Source: an uncultured SAR116 cluster alpha proteobacterium
GTDB taxonomy: Bacteria; Pseudomonadota; Alphaproteobacteria; Puniceispirillales; Marisalimonadaceae
Assembly (NCBI GenBank): GCA_902537945.1
Contig: CACBDG010000001.1
Coordinates: 124,001 to 188,000, forward strand
Direction of reading: 5' to 3'
Length of the DNA: 64,000 nt
In this document: positions 35,661 through 44,639 of the stretch, in pieces
How the letters are laid out: each line of letters starts with the position of its first letter
Position numbering within the stretch: position 1 is the first letter of the stretch
Position numbers and translations under genes: made by a program
The notes under the pieces: model-generated
What the model was told of the DNA's origin: nothing
What the model saw: the letters and a program-made list of their open reading frames with translations, nothing else
Database searches by the model: none

Positions 35661-38552
35661 ATGCTTAGAAAGAAGACGAAAGGGGTGGCGATAGGCTCCC
35701 AAACTTCATCTTTCATTGGTAAAACCTCAGAAAAAGTCGTTGATAGACGTACTTTTTTGAAAGGTTCAGGATTAGCGGTTGGGGGATTAGCCACCGCTGC
35801 AGCACTCGCAGGTTCAAATGTTAAGCCAGCAAAGGCTTCATTTTCAACCTCTGCAGTATCCATGAAGAAAACAGTTTGTACGCACTGTTCAGTAGGTTGT
35901 ACAATTATGGCTGAAGTTCAAAATGGTGTATGGACAGGTCAAGAGCCAGGTTGGGATAGTCCAATTAATTTAGGTGCTCATTGCTCTAAGGGTGCATCTG
36001 TAAGAGAAACAGCAAGTGGAGAAAGAAGATTAAAATATCCTATGAAGCTTGTTAGTGGCAAATGGACAAGAATGTCATGGGATGATGCCATAAATGAAAT
36101 CGGCGATAAGATGGAATCCATCAGAACTTCATCAGGCCCTGATTCTGTTTATTGGTTAGGTTCTGCTAAATTTAATAATGAGCAGTCATATTTATTCAGA
36201 AAATTTTATGCATATTGGGGCTCTAACAATGGAGATCACCAGGCAAGAATATGTCATTCAACAACAGTTGCAGGTGTTGCTAACACTTGGGGTTACGGTG
36301 CAATGACAAATTCTTATAATGACATTCACAATTCTAAAGCCATGTTTGTCATTGGTGGAAATCCAGCAGAGGCGCACCCAGTGTCATTAATGCACTTAAT
36401 GAAAGCAAAAGAGCAAAATAATGCTCCATTAATTGTATGTGACCCACGTTTTACAAGAACTGCAGCACATGCTGACGAATTTGTAAGATTTCGTCCAGGA
36501 TCAGACGTTGCATTGATTTGGGGAATTATGTGGCATATCTTCGAAAACAAATGGGAAGATAAAGAATTTATTAGGCAACGTGTCTATGGTATGGATGATG
36601 TTAGAGCTGAAGTAAAGAAATGGAATCCTGAGGAAACAGAAAGAGTTACTGGAGTTCCTGGATCTCAGCTAAAAAGAGTAGCTAAAATAATGGCTAACAA
36701 CAGACCTGGTACATTTATTTGGTGTATGGGTGGAACTCAGCATACTAACGGAAATAACAACACAAGAGCATATTGTGCATTCCAATTAGCTTTAGGAAAC
36801 ATGGGAACTGCAGGTGGTGGTGCCAATATATTCCGAGGCCACGATAATGTTCAAGGTGCTACTGACTTTTGTATTTTGTCCCATTCTTTACCAGGTTACT
36901 ACGGTTTATCCGCTGGTGCTTGGAAGCATTGGTCAAGAGTATGGGGAGAAGATTACAATTGGATTAAAGCAAGATTTTCTTCAATGAAAGGAAAAGACGG
37001 TAAAACCAAGAGTATGATGAACCAGAAGGGTATACCTGTATCAAGATGGATTGATGGTGTTCTTGAAAAGAGAGAAAATATAGAACAGCCAGATAATTTA
37101 AAAGCAATGGTTTTCTGGGGACATGCTCCTAACTCTCAAACTAGAATGAAGGAAATGAAAGTTGCAATGGAGAAGTTAGACCTTATGGTTGTAATTGATC
37201 CTTACCCAACAGTTTCTGCAGTTTTATCTGATAGAACAGATGGTGTTTATTTACTCCCATCTACTACTCAGTTTGAGACATATGGATCCCTTACTTCATC
37301 CAATAGATCACTTCAATGGAGAGAGAAGGTTATCGAGCCATCTTTTGACTCACTTCCTGATCATACAATCATATATAAGTTTGCAAAAAAGTTTGGGTTT
37401 GCGGACCGTATGTTCAGAAATATTAAGGTAACCAATGATGAGCCTTACATTGAAGACGTAACTAAAGAGTTCAATAGTGGTATGTGGACAATAGGTTATA
37501 CTGGTCAGTCACCAGAGAGACTTAAAGCTCACATGAAGAATCAACACGTTTTTGATAAAACCACTCTAAGAGCTGTTGGTGGTGAACTTGATGGTGATTA
37601 TTATGGTTTGCCTTGGCCTTGTTGGGGTAACCCTGATATGAAACATCCTGGCACACCATTGCTATATGATACATCAAAGCCAGTGGCAGAAGGCGGATTA
37701 TGTTTTAGAGCACGATTTGGTGTTGAGCACGAAGGTAATAATCTATTAGCTGAAGGTTCATATCCGGTTGGTTCTGAGATTAAAGACGGTTATCCACAAT
37801 TTACAATGGCAATGCTTAAAAAACTTGGCTGGGATAAAGATTTAACAGCTGATGAAAAAGCCGCAATTGATAAAGTTGCTGGAGATAAAACTAACTGGAA
37901 AGTTGACTTATCTGGTGGTATCCAAAGAGTTGCTATTAAACATGGTTGTGCTCCATTTGGAAACGCTAAGGCAAGAGTTAAGGTTTGGACATTCCCAGAT
38001 CCAATCCCATTACACAGAGAGCCACTATACACCTCTAGAAGAGACCTTGTAGCCGATTATCCTACATATTCTGATAGAATGGCATATAGACTTCCAACAT
38101 TGTATAAGTCTATTCAAGATGTGGATCACTCTGTTAAATATCCGATCATTCTAACTTCCGGTAGATTGGTTGAATATGAAGGTGGTGGAGATGAGACAAG
38201 ATCAAATCCATGGCTAGCTGAATTGCAACAAGACATGTTTGTTGAAATCAATCCATTTGATGCCAACTCTAAAGGAATTAGAAACGGTGCAATGGTTTGG
38301 GTTGCGACTCCAGAAGGAGCTAGGATTAAAGTTATGGCAATGGTAACCGAGCGTGTTGCCAAAGGTGTAGCTTTCTTACCATTCCACTTTGGTGGTCATA
38401 TGGAAGGTGAGGATCTTAGATCAAAGTATCCAGAAGGTTCAGATCCATATGTACTAGGTGAAGCAGCAAACACTGCATTTACTTATGGATATGACTCAGT
38501 AACACAGATGCAAGAGACTAAGTGCTCATTGTGTCAAATTGAACTAGCTTAA
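35661..38552 (+). CDS. fdhA: formate dehydrogenase catalytic (alpha) subunit, Tat-exported, Cys type
   Basis: This 963-residue Mo/W-bis-guanylyl-cofactor oxidoreductase converts formate to CO2 in the periplasm. A twin-arginine motif (R29-R30 in DRRTFLKG) precedes the N-terminal [4Fe-4S] site C73-x2-C76-x3-C80-x27-C108. The metal ligand, Sec in E. coli FdnG, is Cys198 (TGT at 36252) followed by the catalytic His199 in ARICHSTTVAG, so no selenocysteine is needed. The C-terminal cofactor-binding lobe (about 820-963) is complete. AAGGAGG stands before the ATG. Codon use looks more selected and less AT-extreme than the neighbours, hinting at high expression. Confidence 0.96.
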   Translation: MLRKKTKGVAIGSQTSSFIGKTSEKVVDRRTFLKGSGLAVGGLATAAALAGSNVKPAKASFSTSAVSMKKTVCTHCSVGCTIMAEVQNGVWTGQEPGWDSPINLGAHCSKGASVRETASGERRLKYPMKLVSGKWTRMSWDDAINEIGDKMESIRTSSGPDSVYWLGSAKFNNEQSYLFRKFYAYWGSNNGDHQARICHSTTVAGVANTWGYGAMTNSYNDIHNSKAMFVIGGNPAEAHPVSLMHLMKAKEQNNAPLIVCDPRFTRTAAHADEFVRFRPGSDVALIWGIMWHIFENKWEDKEFIRQRVYGMDDVRAEVKKWNPEETERVTGVPGSQLKRVAKIMANNRPGTFIWCMGGTQHTNGNNNTRAYCAFQLALGNMGTAGGGANIFRGHDNVQGATDFCILSHSLPGYYGLSAGAWKHWSRVWGEDYNWIKARFSSMKGKDGKTKSMMNQKGIPVSRWIDGVLEKRENIEQPDNLKAMVFWGHAPNSQTRMKEMKVAMEKLDLMVVIDPYPTVSAVLSDRTDGVYLLPSTTQFETYGSLTSSNRSLQWREKVIEPSFDSLPDHTIIYKFAKKFGFADRMFRNIKVTNDEPYIEDVTKEFNSGMWTIGYTGQSPERLKAHMKNQHVFDKTTLRAVGGELDGDYYGLPWPCWGNPDMKHPGTPLLYDTSKPVAEGGLCFRARFGVEHEGNNLLAEGSYPVGSEIKDGYPQFTMAMLKKLGWDKDLTADEKAAIDKVAGDKTNWKVDLSGGIQRVAIKHGCAPFGNAKARVKVWTFPDPIPLHREPLYTSRRDLVADYPTYSDRMAYRLPTLYKSIQDVDHSVKYPIILTSGRLVEYEGGGDETRSNPWLAELQQDMFVEINPFDANSKGIRNGAMVWVATPEGARIKVMAMVTERVAKGVAFLPFHFGGHMEGEDLRSKYPEGSDPYVLGEAANTAFTYGYDSVTQMQETKCSLCQIELA

Positions 38553-38568
38553 AGGAGGGCTTAAAAAA

Positions 38569-39159
38569 ATGGCACGAATGAAATTCTTATGCGATGCAGA
38601 AAGATGTATTGAGTGTAACGCCTGTGTGACAGCATGTAAGAACGAGCATGAAGTTCCATGGGGTATTAATAGAAGAAGGGTTGTAACCATTCAAGATGGT
38701 AAGCCAGGAGAAAGATCAATATCCGTAGCCTGTATGCATTGTTCAGATGCTCCTTGCATGGCTGTGTGCCCAGTTGACTGTTTTTATCAAACAGATCAGG
38801 GTGTAGTGTTACATTCTAAGGATCTATGTATAGGCTGTGGTTACTGCTTTTATGCATGTCCTTTTGGAGCACCTCAATTTCCTCAAGCTGGAAATTATGG
38901 ATCAAGAGGAAAAATGGATAAGTGTACTTTTTGCGCAGGTGGACCTGAAACTGATATGGGTGAGTTAGAGTTCCAAAAGTATGGACGTAACAGACTTGCT
39001 GAAGGTAAACTACCATCATGTGCAGAAATGTGTGCAACAAAGGCATTACTTGCTGGTGATGGAGACGAAGTAGCTGATATCTTCAGAGAGAGAGTTGTTG
39101 CTCGTGGTTTTGGTTCTGGCGCATGGGGCTGGGGTACTGCATACCAGTTAAAAGGTTAA
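38569..39159 (+). CDS. fdhB: formate dehydrogenase iron-sulfur (beta) subunit
   Basis: This 196-residue electron-transfer subunit has four [4Fe-4S] sites. The Cys groups are CIECNACVTACKNEHE, CMHCSDAPCMAVCPVDC, CIGCGYCFYACPFGAPQ and CTFCAGG with a later CAEMCATKAL. It carries electrons from FdhA to the cytochrome b. No signal peptide is seen, so it is probably exported together with FdhA by the Tat system. AAAGGAGG lies before the start, 16 bases after fdhA. A strong terminator follows. Confidence 0.95.
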   Translation: MARMKFLCDAERCIECNACVTACKNEHEVPWGINRRRVVTIQDGKPGERSISVACMHCSDAPCMAVCPVDCFYQTDQGVVLHSKDLCIGCGYCFYACPFGAPQFPQAGNYGSRGKMDKCTFCAGGPETDMGELEFQKYGRNRLAEGKLPSCAEMCATKALLAGDGDEVADIFRERVVARGFGSGAWGWGTAYQLKG

Positions 39160-39170
39160 AATTTCACTTA

Positions 39171-39196
39171 AAAAGGCGGATTTATCCGCCTTTTTT
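39171..39196 (+). terminator. Rho-independent terminator after fdhB
   Basis: AAAAGGCGGA-TTTA-TCCGCCTTTT forms a 10-bp stem with a 4-base loop and a T tract. It lies inside the fdh gene row, before the lipoprotein and fdhC, so it probably sets fdhAB expression above that of downstream genes. Confidence 0.88.
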
Positions 39197-39228
39197 GATT
39201 CTTTTATCTTTAAAATTTGGGGTAAGTA

Positions 39229-39423
39229 ATGATTAATATAAATAAAACATTTTTGATTATCTCAATCTTCCTGTCTTCGTTCTTATTAAGTTCATGTCAG
39301 GAAGAACAAGGAAGAATACTAAATTACAAAAAAGGTGTGTACTTAGGTAAAAAAGACGATATTCTAACTACAGAACAAGTAAATAAACTTAAGATGCATA
39401 CTTCTAGGCAAAGAAGTAATTAA
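39229..39423 (+). CDS. small lipoprotein of the FDH operon
   Basis: This 64-residue protein has a signal peptide and lipobox L-S-S-C with the lipidated Cys at 23. The mature part of about 42 residues contains EEQGRILNYKKGVYLGKKDD and a Lys/Arg-rich end. It sits 13 bases before fdhC. I recall similar short lipoproteins in alphaproteobacterial FDH operons but know no function. It may help anchor or assemble the periplasmic FDH complex. Confidence 0.72.
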   Translation: MININKTFLIISIFLSSFLLSSCQEEQGRILNYKKGVYLGKKDDILTTEQVNKLKMHTSRQRSN

Positions 39424-39436
39424 GAGGAGAGAATTA

Positions 39437-40498
39437 ATGTTCAGAAAACTATTCATTGCATTTACAATGGTATTTGTAATTAGTTTTACATTTTTAACAA
39501 ATTCAAATTCATCAATAGCTCAAGTTAAAGGTGAGGTGCCAGGTAATGCTCTAGGCCTGAAGTCTGACGCCGATTTATGGAGATATATTAGAACTGGCAA
39601 TGCTGGTTCGACTCAAATGAAAGATCAATTGTCTGCTGTAATGATACAATCTGAAGGTGACAATTGGAGGGCTATTAGAAATGGACCCGTTACTTTATAT
39701 GGTGGTATAGGTTTGTTAGCAATTATTGGCGTCCTTTTTGCCTTTTACATGTATAGAGGTAAAATAAAAGTAGATTCTGGATTGTCAGGTGACACTATTT
39801 TAAGGTTTGCTGCAATTGATAGATTTGCTCATTGGTTAATGGCTGGATCATTTGTTTTGTTAGCTTTAACTGGACTTAATCTTATGTATGGTAAATACAT
39901 TTTACTACCAATTTTTGGACCGGAAATATTTACTGCTATAACTATTGGAGGTAAGTATATTCACAACTACTTGGCATTTGCCTTTATGTTAGGTCTTGTT
40001 TTAGCTTTTGTTTTATGGGTAAGACATAACATTCCTAACAAAGTTGATTGGGAATGGATAAAAATGGGTGGTGGTATTTTTAAAGCTGGATTACATCCAC
40101 CTGCCAAGAAGTTCAATGCTGGTCAAAAAATGATCTTTTGGATCACAATGATTGGTGGTCTGTCAGTAAGTATGTCAGGTATAGCATTAATGTTTCCATT
40201 CCAAACAACTATGTTTGCTGATACTTTTGCTATACTTAATGTTTTAGGTTTAGGTTTACCTACAGACTTGACACTTCTTCAAGAACAGCAATTCAACCAG
40301 GTATGGCATGGAATAGTTTCTTTAGGTCTCATGATAATGATTATTGCACATATTTATATAGGATCTGTTGGAATGGAAGGTGCCCTTGATGCTATGAATA
40401 GCGGTGAAGTTGACAAAAATTGGGCAAAAGAGCATCACGGTTTGTGGGTAAAGGAAATGGAAGAAGATAAAAAATCTAAGCCAGAACCCGCAGAGTAA
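39437..40498 (+). CDS. fdhC: formate dehydrogenase cytochrome b (gamma) subunit
   Basis: This 353-residue membrane subunit anchors FDH and passes electrons to quinone through two b haems. It has a signal-like first helix, a periplasmic domain (about 30-85) and then a helix followed by four core helices. Haem-ligand His candidates are in RFAHWLMAGS, KYIHNYLAF, QVWHGIV and IIAHIYIGS. AGAGGAG precedes the ATG. The N-terminal extra domain is normal for the alphaproteobacterial type and absent from E. coli FdnI. Confidence 0.94.
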   Translation: MFRKLFIAFTMVFVISFTFLTNSNSSIAQVKGEVPGNALGLKSDADLWRYIRTGNAGSTQMKDQLSAVMIQSEGDNWRAIRNGPVTLYGGIGLLAIIGVLFAFYMYRGKIKVDSGLSGDTILRFAAIDRFAHWLMAGSFVLLALTGLNLMYGKYILLPIFGPEIFTAITIGGKYIHNYLAFAFMLGLVLAFVLWVRHNIPNKVDWEWIKMGGGIFKAGLHPPAKKFNAGQKMIFWITMIGGLSVSMSGIALMFPFQTTMFADTFAILNVLGLGLPTDLTLLQEQQFNQVWHGIVSLGLMIMIIAHIYIGSVGMEGALDAMNSGEVDKNWAKEHHGLWVKEMEEDKKSKPEPAE

Positions 40499-40512
40499 AA
40501 ATATTATAGTAA

Positions 40513-41862
40513 ATGCTACCTAAAAAAATTTTCTTAAAAGATATCATAATTATTAAATTGATTATGGTATCTTTTTTATTATTGATTAAAACTTCACATA
40601 GTATTGAGCAATATACTGCCCATGGTGGTCCTGTTAAGGGTTTAGCTGTATCTGCAAGTAATAATTTAATGGCAAGTGCTAGCTTTGATTATTCAGTTGT
40701 AATTTGGGACCTAAATCCAATTAAAGAAAGATTAACTTTGATTGGTCATGATGCGGCTGTTAACACTGTAAAATTTTCGCCAAATAATGACCTTTTAGCA
40801 TCAGGAGGGGATGACAACAATATTTTATTGTGGGCATTAAAGGATATTAATAATTTAAATGAAGAAATACAGCCAATTAAATTAGGTAATCATAAAGGTA
40901 AAATTGCAGATTTAGAATTTTCAAATAATGGTAGATATTTAATATCGGCAAGTTGGGATGGAACAGTAGGAGTATGGGATTTAAAAAAAAGAAAATTAAT
41001 TAATACTTTAGTAGGTCATAAAGGACCAGTATATGCTGTTAAATACTCTAAAGATAACAAACATATTTATAGCTCAGGATATGATGGTGATATAAAGCTT
41101 TGGAAAGCCAATAGTGGAGAATATTTAAGGCCAATCGTTAAAAATGGTTGGGGAATTTCAAAGTTTGAAGTAGATGAAAAACTTAATTTTATTGCTTTTG
41201 GTTCTACAGATGGACAAATAAAAATAAATAAATTTGATAAGGACGAAACAATTCTAAATATAAAAGAAGATAGGGTACCAATTTTATCAATGTACTACTT
41301 AGAAAATGAAAATATGATTAGTTTTGGAAATGCAAAAGGAAGAATGATCATATTAGACACGAAAAATTGGTCATTAGTTAGAGATTTCAATGCTGTTAAT
41401 GGACCAATATGGGACAATATCCTTTTTCCTAATGATTCTTCATTAATCGTAGCTGGTTTAGACGATTTCTTAACAAGGTGGCAAATATTTGACTTTCCTC
41501 CAAAATTTTTAGAGAGACCTGGGCCAGCTAGAAGATTTAACCCTGTAAAAGAGGTCAGTAACGGTGAAAAACAATTTGCCAGGAAATGCAGTGTTTGTCA
41601 TACTCTTGTAAAAAATGGGAAAAAAAGAGCAGGTCCAACACTTTATAAAATTTTTGGACGTAAGGCTGGAACATTAGAAGGATATAAATATTCAAAAGCT
41701 CTCATTAAATCTGATATAATATGGAATGAAGAAAGTATTAATAGGCTATTTGATGAGGGACCTGATAAAGTAACCCCAGGTACAAAGATGCCAATACAAA
41801 GAATGAAAAAAATACAAGACAGAAAAGATCTTGTAATGTTTTTAAAAAAAGCTACTAACTAA
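40513..41862 (+). CDS. secreted WD40 propeller fused to class I cytochrome c
   Basis: This 449-residue protein has a hydrophobic signal segment (about 12-30), then a beta-propeller of about seven WD40-like blades (35-325; for example DYSVVIWDL at 59-67, DGTVGVWDL at 149-157 and DGDIKLWKA at 191-199). A C-terminal cytochrome c follows, with haem motif CSVCH (C359, C362, H363) and a likely axial Met426 in PGTKMP. It is probably a periplasmic electron carrier docked by its propeller. It follows fdhC by 14 bases. Formate electrons could thus reach c-type acceptors, or it may serve assembly; that part is inference. Confidence 0.85.
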   Translation: MLPKKIFLKDIIIIKLIMVSFLLLIKTSHSIEQYTAHGGPVKGLAVSASNNLMASASFDYSVVIWDLNPIKERLTLIGHDAAVNTVKFSPNNDLLASGGDDNNILLWALKDINNLNEEIQPIKLGNHKGKIADLEFSNNGRYLISASWDGTVGVWDLKKRKLINTLVGHKGPVYAVKYSKDNKHIYSSGYDGDIKLWKANSGEYLRPIVKNGWGISKFEVDEKLNFIAFGSTDGQIKINKFDKDETILNIKEDRVPILSMYYLENENMISFGNAKGRMIILDTKNWSLVRDFNAVNGPIWDNILFPNDSSLIVAGLDDFLTRWQIFDFPPKFLERPGPARRFNPVKEVSNGEKQFARKCSVCHTLVKNGKKRAGPTLYKIFGRKAGTLEGYKYSKALIKSDIIWNEESINRLFDEGPDKVTPGTKMPIQRMKKIQDRKDLVMFLKKATN

Positions 41863-41877
41863 ACAAAGGAGTTTAAA

Positions 41878-42000
41878 ATGAAAATGTTTTTTACAAGTAG
41901 TGTGTTTGCGATAATAGTTGGAGTAGGTGTATACGTGATTTTAACAAGTACGGGTATGGATACTGCAAGTGTTATGTCAAGTTCAAATGTAAGATTATAG
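41878..42000 (+). CDS. 40-residue single-helix membrane protein in FDH operon
   Basis: An ATG at 41878, 6 bases after AAAGGAG, opens a 40-codon frame closed by TAG at 42000. It encodes a short start, one hydrophobic helix (about residues 9-23, AIIVGVGVYVILT) and a polar tail ending in S-S-S-N-V-R-L. It fits exactly between the cytochrome fusion (15 bases) and the protease (17 bases). It may be a small helper subunit of the FDH/cytochrome complex. Tail pattern and spacing argue that it is real; function is unknown. Confidence 0.68.
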   Translation: MKMFFTSSVFAIIVGVGVYVILTSTGMDTASVMSSSNVRL

Positions 42001-42017
42001 ACTTAATAAATCCTTAG

Positions 42018-42728
42018 ATGGTTAATAAAACTATTAAATCAGTTTTATATATAACTATATTCTTAATAAATTTTAGTACCCTTGCCCACGATTATTCTGA
42101 AGTATGGGAAAAAGGTTACAAATCAACTGTAGTTGTTTTGCCAACTTGGCCAGGATATAATAAACCCGGTTTTGGGGCTCCAGCAGGTACTGCGCCGGCT
42201 GGTACAGGATTTTATTTGTCATTGGACAAAAAGAAAAAAATGACAAACTATATACTTACAGCTGCACATGTAATTAAAAATGCAAAGATAGTAGAAATTA
42301 AAAATTATAATGACAAATCAGAGCAAGTTGACGTGATTTTGACTGATTTTAAAACTGATATAGCTATTTTAAAATCAAAAAACAAAGGCCAAAGTGTCCT
42401 AGTTACAAAGAAAAAAATAAAATATGGTAATGAAGTTTGTCTAATAGGTAATAGTTTTGGATTAGGTCAAAGCTTATCATGTGGAATAGTATCTGGACTT
42501 AATAGAACAAGATTGGGGTTCAACCCAATTGAGGACTTTATTCAAACAGATGCAGCAGTAAATCCTGGTGCTTCAGGTGCACCTTTATTAAATAAAGAAG
42601 GCCAACTGATAGGTATGGTAGACGCAATATACACCAAAGAAGCAGACATTGATGCTGGAGTTAATTTTGCAATTGACATTAAATTAATAGAAAAGTTTTT
42701 GAAAAAATATGCTAGTCAGATAAAATAG
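42018..42728 (+). CDS. periplasmic trypsin-like serine protease (no PDZ)
   Basis: This 236-residue S1C-like protease has a signal peptide (about 1-23) and triad His84 (TAAHVI), Asp114 (KTDIAIL) and Ser186 (NPGASGAPL). The Ser loop reads GASGAP rather than the common GNSGGP, a mild departure. There is no PDZ domain, unlike DegP. A short AP-GT repeat (GAPAGTAPAGTG, 53-64) sits before the first strand. It lies between the cytochrome fusion and moeA, so a quality-control or processing role for periplasmic FDH parts is possible. Confidence 0.82.
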   Translation: MVNKTIKSVLYITIFLINFSTLAHDYSEVWEKGYKSTVVVLPTWPGYNKPGFGAPAGTAPAGTGFYLSLDKKKKMTNYILTAAHVIKNAKIVEIKNYNDKSEQVDVILTDFKTDIAILKSKNKGQSVLVTKKKIKYGNEVCLIGNSFGLGQSLSCGIVSGLNRTRLGFNPIEDFIQTDAAVNPGASGAPLLNKEGQLIGMVDAIYTKEADIDAGVNFAIDIKLIEKFLKKYASQIK

Positions 42729-42734
42729 AATTGT

Positions 42735-43964
42735 ATGTCAATAACACCTACCAAATTAGAAATTGCAAGGGATCTTTTAAAAGAATCAATTGTTGAAAAA
42801 GATAAAAAGACACAATCACTTATCCATAAAGCTCAAGAACGTATAAATTATAAAACAATTAAAAGTAGGTTAAACTTACCTACAACTGCAAACTCAGCAG
42901 TTGATGGTTATGGAATTTTACATCAAACATTTTTAAGTAATCCAGAAACAGAATTTGAAATTGCTGGCATTGCGAAAGCAGGACACCCTTACAAAAAGAA
43001 AATTTTACCCCATCAGGCTATACAAATTTATACAGGTGCTATAATGCCAGAAGGTGTAGATACAATCGTAATGCATGAAAAATGTAAGAGATTAAATAAT
43101 AAAGTGATAATTAATGAAAAAGTAAAACAAAATCAAAATATGAGACCAATAGGCGAAAATTTAAAAAGGGGTGAGGTAGTTGTTAAAAAAGGAAAATTAC
43201 TTAATGCAGCTGATATTGGGCAACTTGCTGCATCTGGAAATAATGAAATTGATATATACGAAAAATTAAATGTCTCAGTAATTTCAACAGGAGATGAATT
43301 AATTTCAAGTAAAGCTAACAAAAGATTAAGAGGCCAAATATATGATTCTAATAAACCAATGTTACTTTCTTTATTAGATCATAAATTTTTAAATATACAT
43401 GATTTTGGAATAGTGAAAGATAATAGAAATGAGTTAGCAAGAAAATTTGCTGATGCCTTATCAAAGAATGACGTAGTAATTTCATCTGGAGGCGCGTCAG
43501 ATGGAATAGAAGATCATACGCAAAATGCAATTAGAGACGTTGGTGCAGAATGTTTAGTTTGGCAATTAGCTATGAAGCCTGGAAAACCTATGGCAATTGG
43601 ACGAAAGAAAAACAAATTTATTTTTTGTCTGCCAGGAAATCCAGTAGCTGCTTTTGTTTGTTCAAAGTTATTAATAAAACCACTCTTAATTAAACTAGCT
43701 GGTGGTGTTGATTTAGAACCATTAGTTGTAAAAATTCCCTCAGGTTTTGAGCATAAGAAAAGAAAAGGTAGAGCAGAGTATTTGAGAGCTAAAATTATAA
43801 ATAAAGATAATGGAGATTTTTTGAAAATCCATGGAAGAAAAGGAGCAGGTGTTATTTCTTCATTAACTGGTGCAGATGGTATAGTAGAAATACCTACAGA
43901 TTATGAAACCGTAAAAGTAGGAGAACTTCTCAAATTTTACCCATTCGAACATAGATGTTTATGA
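42735..43964 (+). CDS. moeA: molybdopterin molybdenumtransferase (MoeA)
   Basis: This 409-residue enzyme inserts molybdate (or tungstate) into adenylylated molybdopterin. It has the LPTTANSAVDGYGI block (the NSAVDG motif), GAIMPEGVDTIVMHE, the STGDEL site (about 177) and SSGGASDG, with the PGNPVA motif late and a C-terminal beta domain. It starts 6 bases after the protease gene, tying cofactor insertion to the FDH operon. It is convergent with the 2OG-oxygenase-like gene. Confidence 0.95.
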   Translation: MSITPTKLEIARDLLKESIVEKDKKTQSLIHKAQERINYKTIKSRLNLPTTANSAVDGYGILHQTFLSNPETEFEIAGIAKAGHPYKKKILPHQAIQIYTGAIMPEGVDTIVMHEKCKRLNNKVIINEKVKQNQNMRPIGENLKRGEVVVKKGKLLNAADIGQLAASGNNEIDIYEKLNVSVISTGDELISSKANKRLRGQIYDSNKPMLLSLLDHKFLNIHDFGIVKDNRNELARKFADALSKNDVVISSGGASDGIEDHTQNAIRDVGAECLVWQLAMKPGKPMAIGRKKNKFIFCLPGNPVAAFVCSKLLIKPLLIKLAGGVDLEPLVVKIPSGFEHKKRKGRAEYLRAKIINKDNGDFLKIHGRKGAGVISSLTGADGIVEIPTDYETVKVGELLKFYPFEHRCL

Positions 43965-43970
43965 TTTTAA

Positions 43971-44621
43971 CTAGTTTGGTATAAGATTTTTATCCCATTT
44001 AACAATTACATTAAAAGAAATTGATATTCTTGGAAAATCAGACATATTTGGATGTACAAGATGATGCAAGAACGCAGGCCATAAAAGTAAATCACCTGAT
44101 TTGGGCAATACTCTATGTTCAGGGTCTACTTGTTTATCACCTCTTATTGAATTCATATTTGCTTGAGGGCGTGGATCAAAAAAACTAATTGAAGCTGGGT
44201 TAAGATCAGATCTAAATATCTCAGCATCTGATTGGTCAGGAACATTTATATAATAGGTTCCTGACAACCAAGAATGTGGATGGTTATGAAGATTATGATA
44301 ATCTCCTTTCATATTAACATTACCCCAGCCTTGGATAGACCAGTTTAATTCATAATTTACTCCTGATTGTTGTGCATAATCATATACAGCCCTATCAATA
44401 CATTGTTTTAGCCAAAACATAGCAGGATGATCCATTTCTAAAATATTTTGAGATATATAATTTTCTGTCATATTCTCTTGAGCAGCATTGTTTGAGAGGA
44501 CTATATCAGCAATTACAGAATTTGCGTTTTTATGTCCAGGTAATGACATTTCCATAAACTGAGTTGGCCAAAGATTCAAAAATTTTGGCTTTGCAATATT
44601 ATTATTGTCAGTTTTAGACAT
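43971..44621 (-). CDS. putative 2OG-Fe(II) oxygenase (TIGR02466-type)
   Basis: This 216-residue protein has the motif NLHNHPHSWLSGTYYIN (about 114-130) typical of the TIGR02466/PF13759 oxygenase-like family. A later GDLLLWPAFLHHLVHPN carries the distal His. These supply the facial triad for Fe(II) and 2-oxoglutarate. The substrate is unknown. It is the last gene of the minus-strand modE-like/fdhD/mobAB row and starts 18 bases after mobAB, though its link to cofactor synthesis is unclear. Confidence 0.8.
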   Translation of the reverse strand: MSKTDNNNIAKPKFLNLWPTQFMEMSLPGHKNANSVIADIVLSNNAAQENMTENYISQNILEMDHPAMFWLKQCIDRAVYDYAQQSGVNYELNWSIQGWGNVNMKGDYHNLHNHPHSWLSGTYYINVPDQSDAEIFRSDLNPASISFFDPRPQANMNSIRGDKQVDPEHRVLPKSGDLLLWPAFLHHLVHPNMSDFPRISISFNVIVKWDKNLIPN

Positions 44622-44639
44622 TTTTTGCTCCGTCTGTAT

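Noticed and set aside
36252-36254. Selenocysteine at the FdhA metal-ligand position
   Set aside because: The codon is TGT (Cys), and no in-frame TGA interrupts the 963-codon frame.
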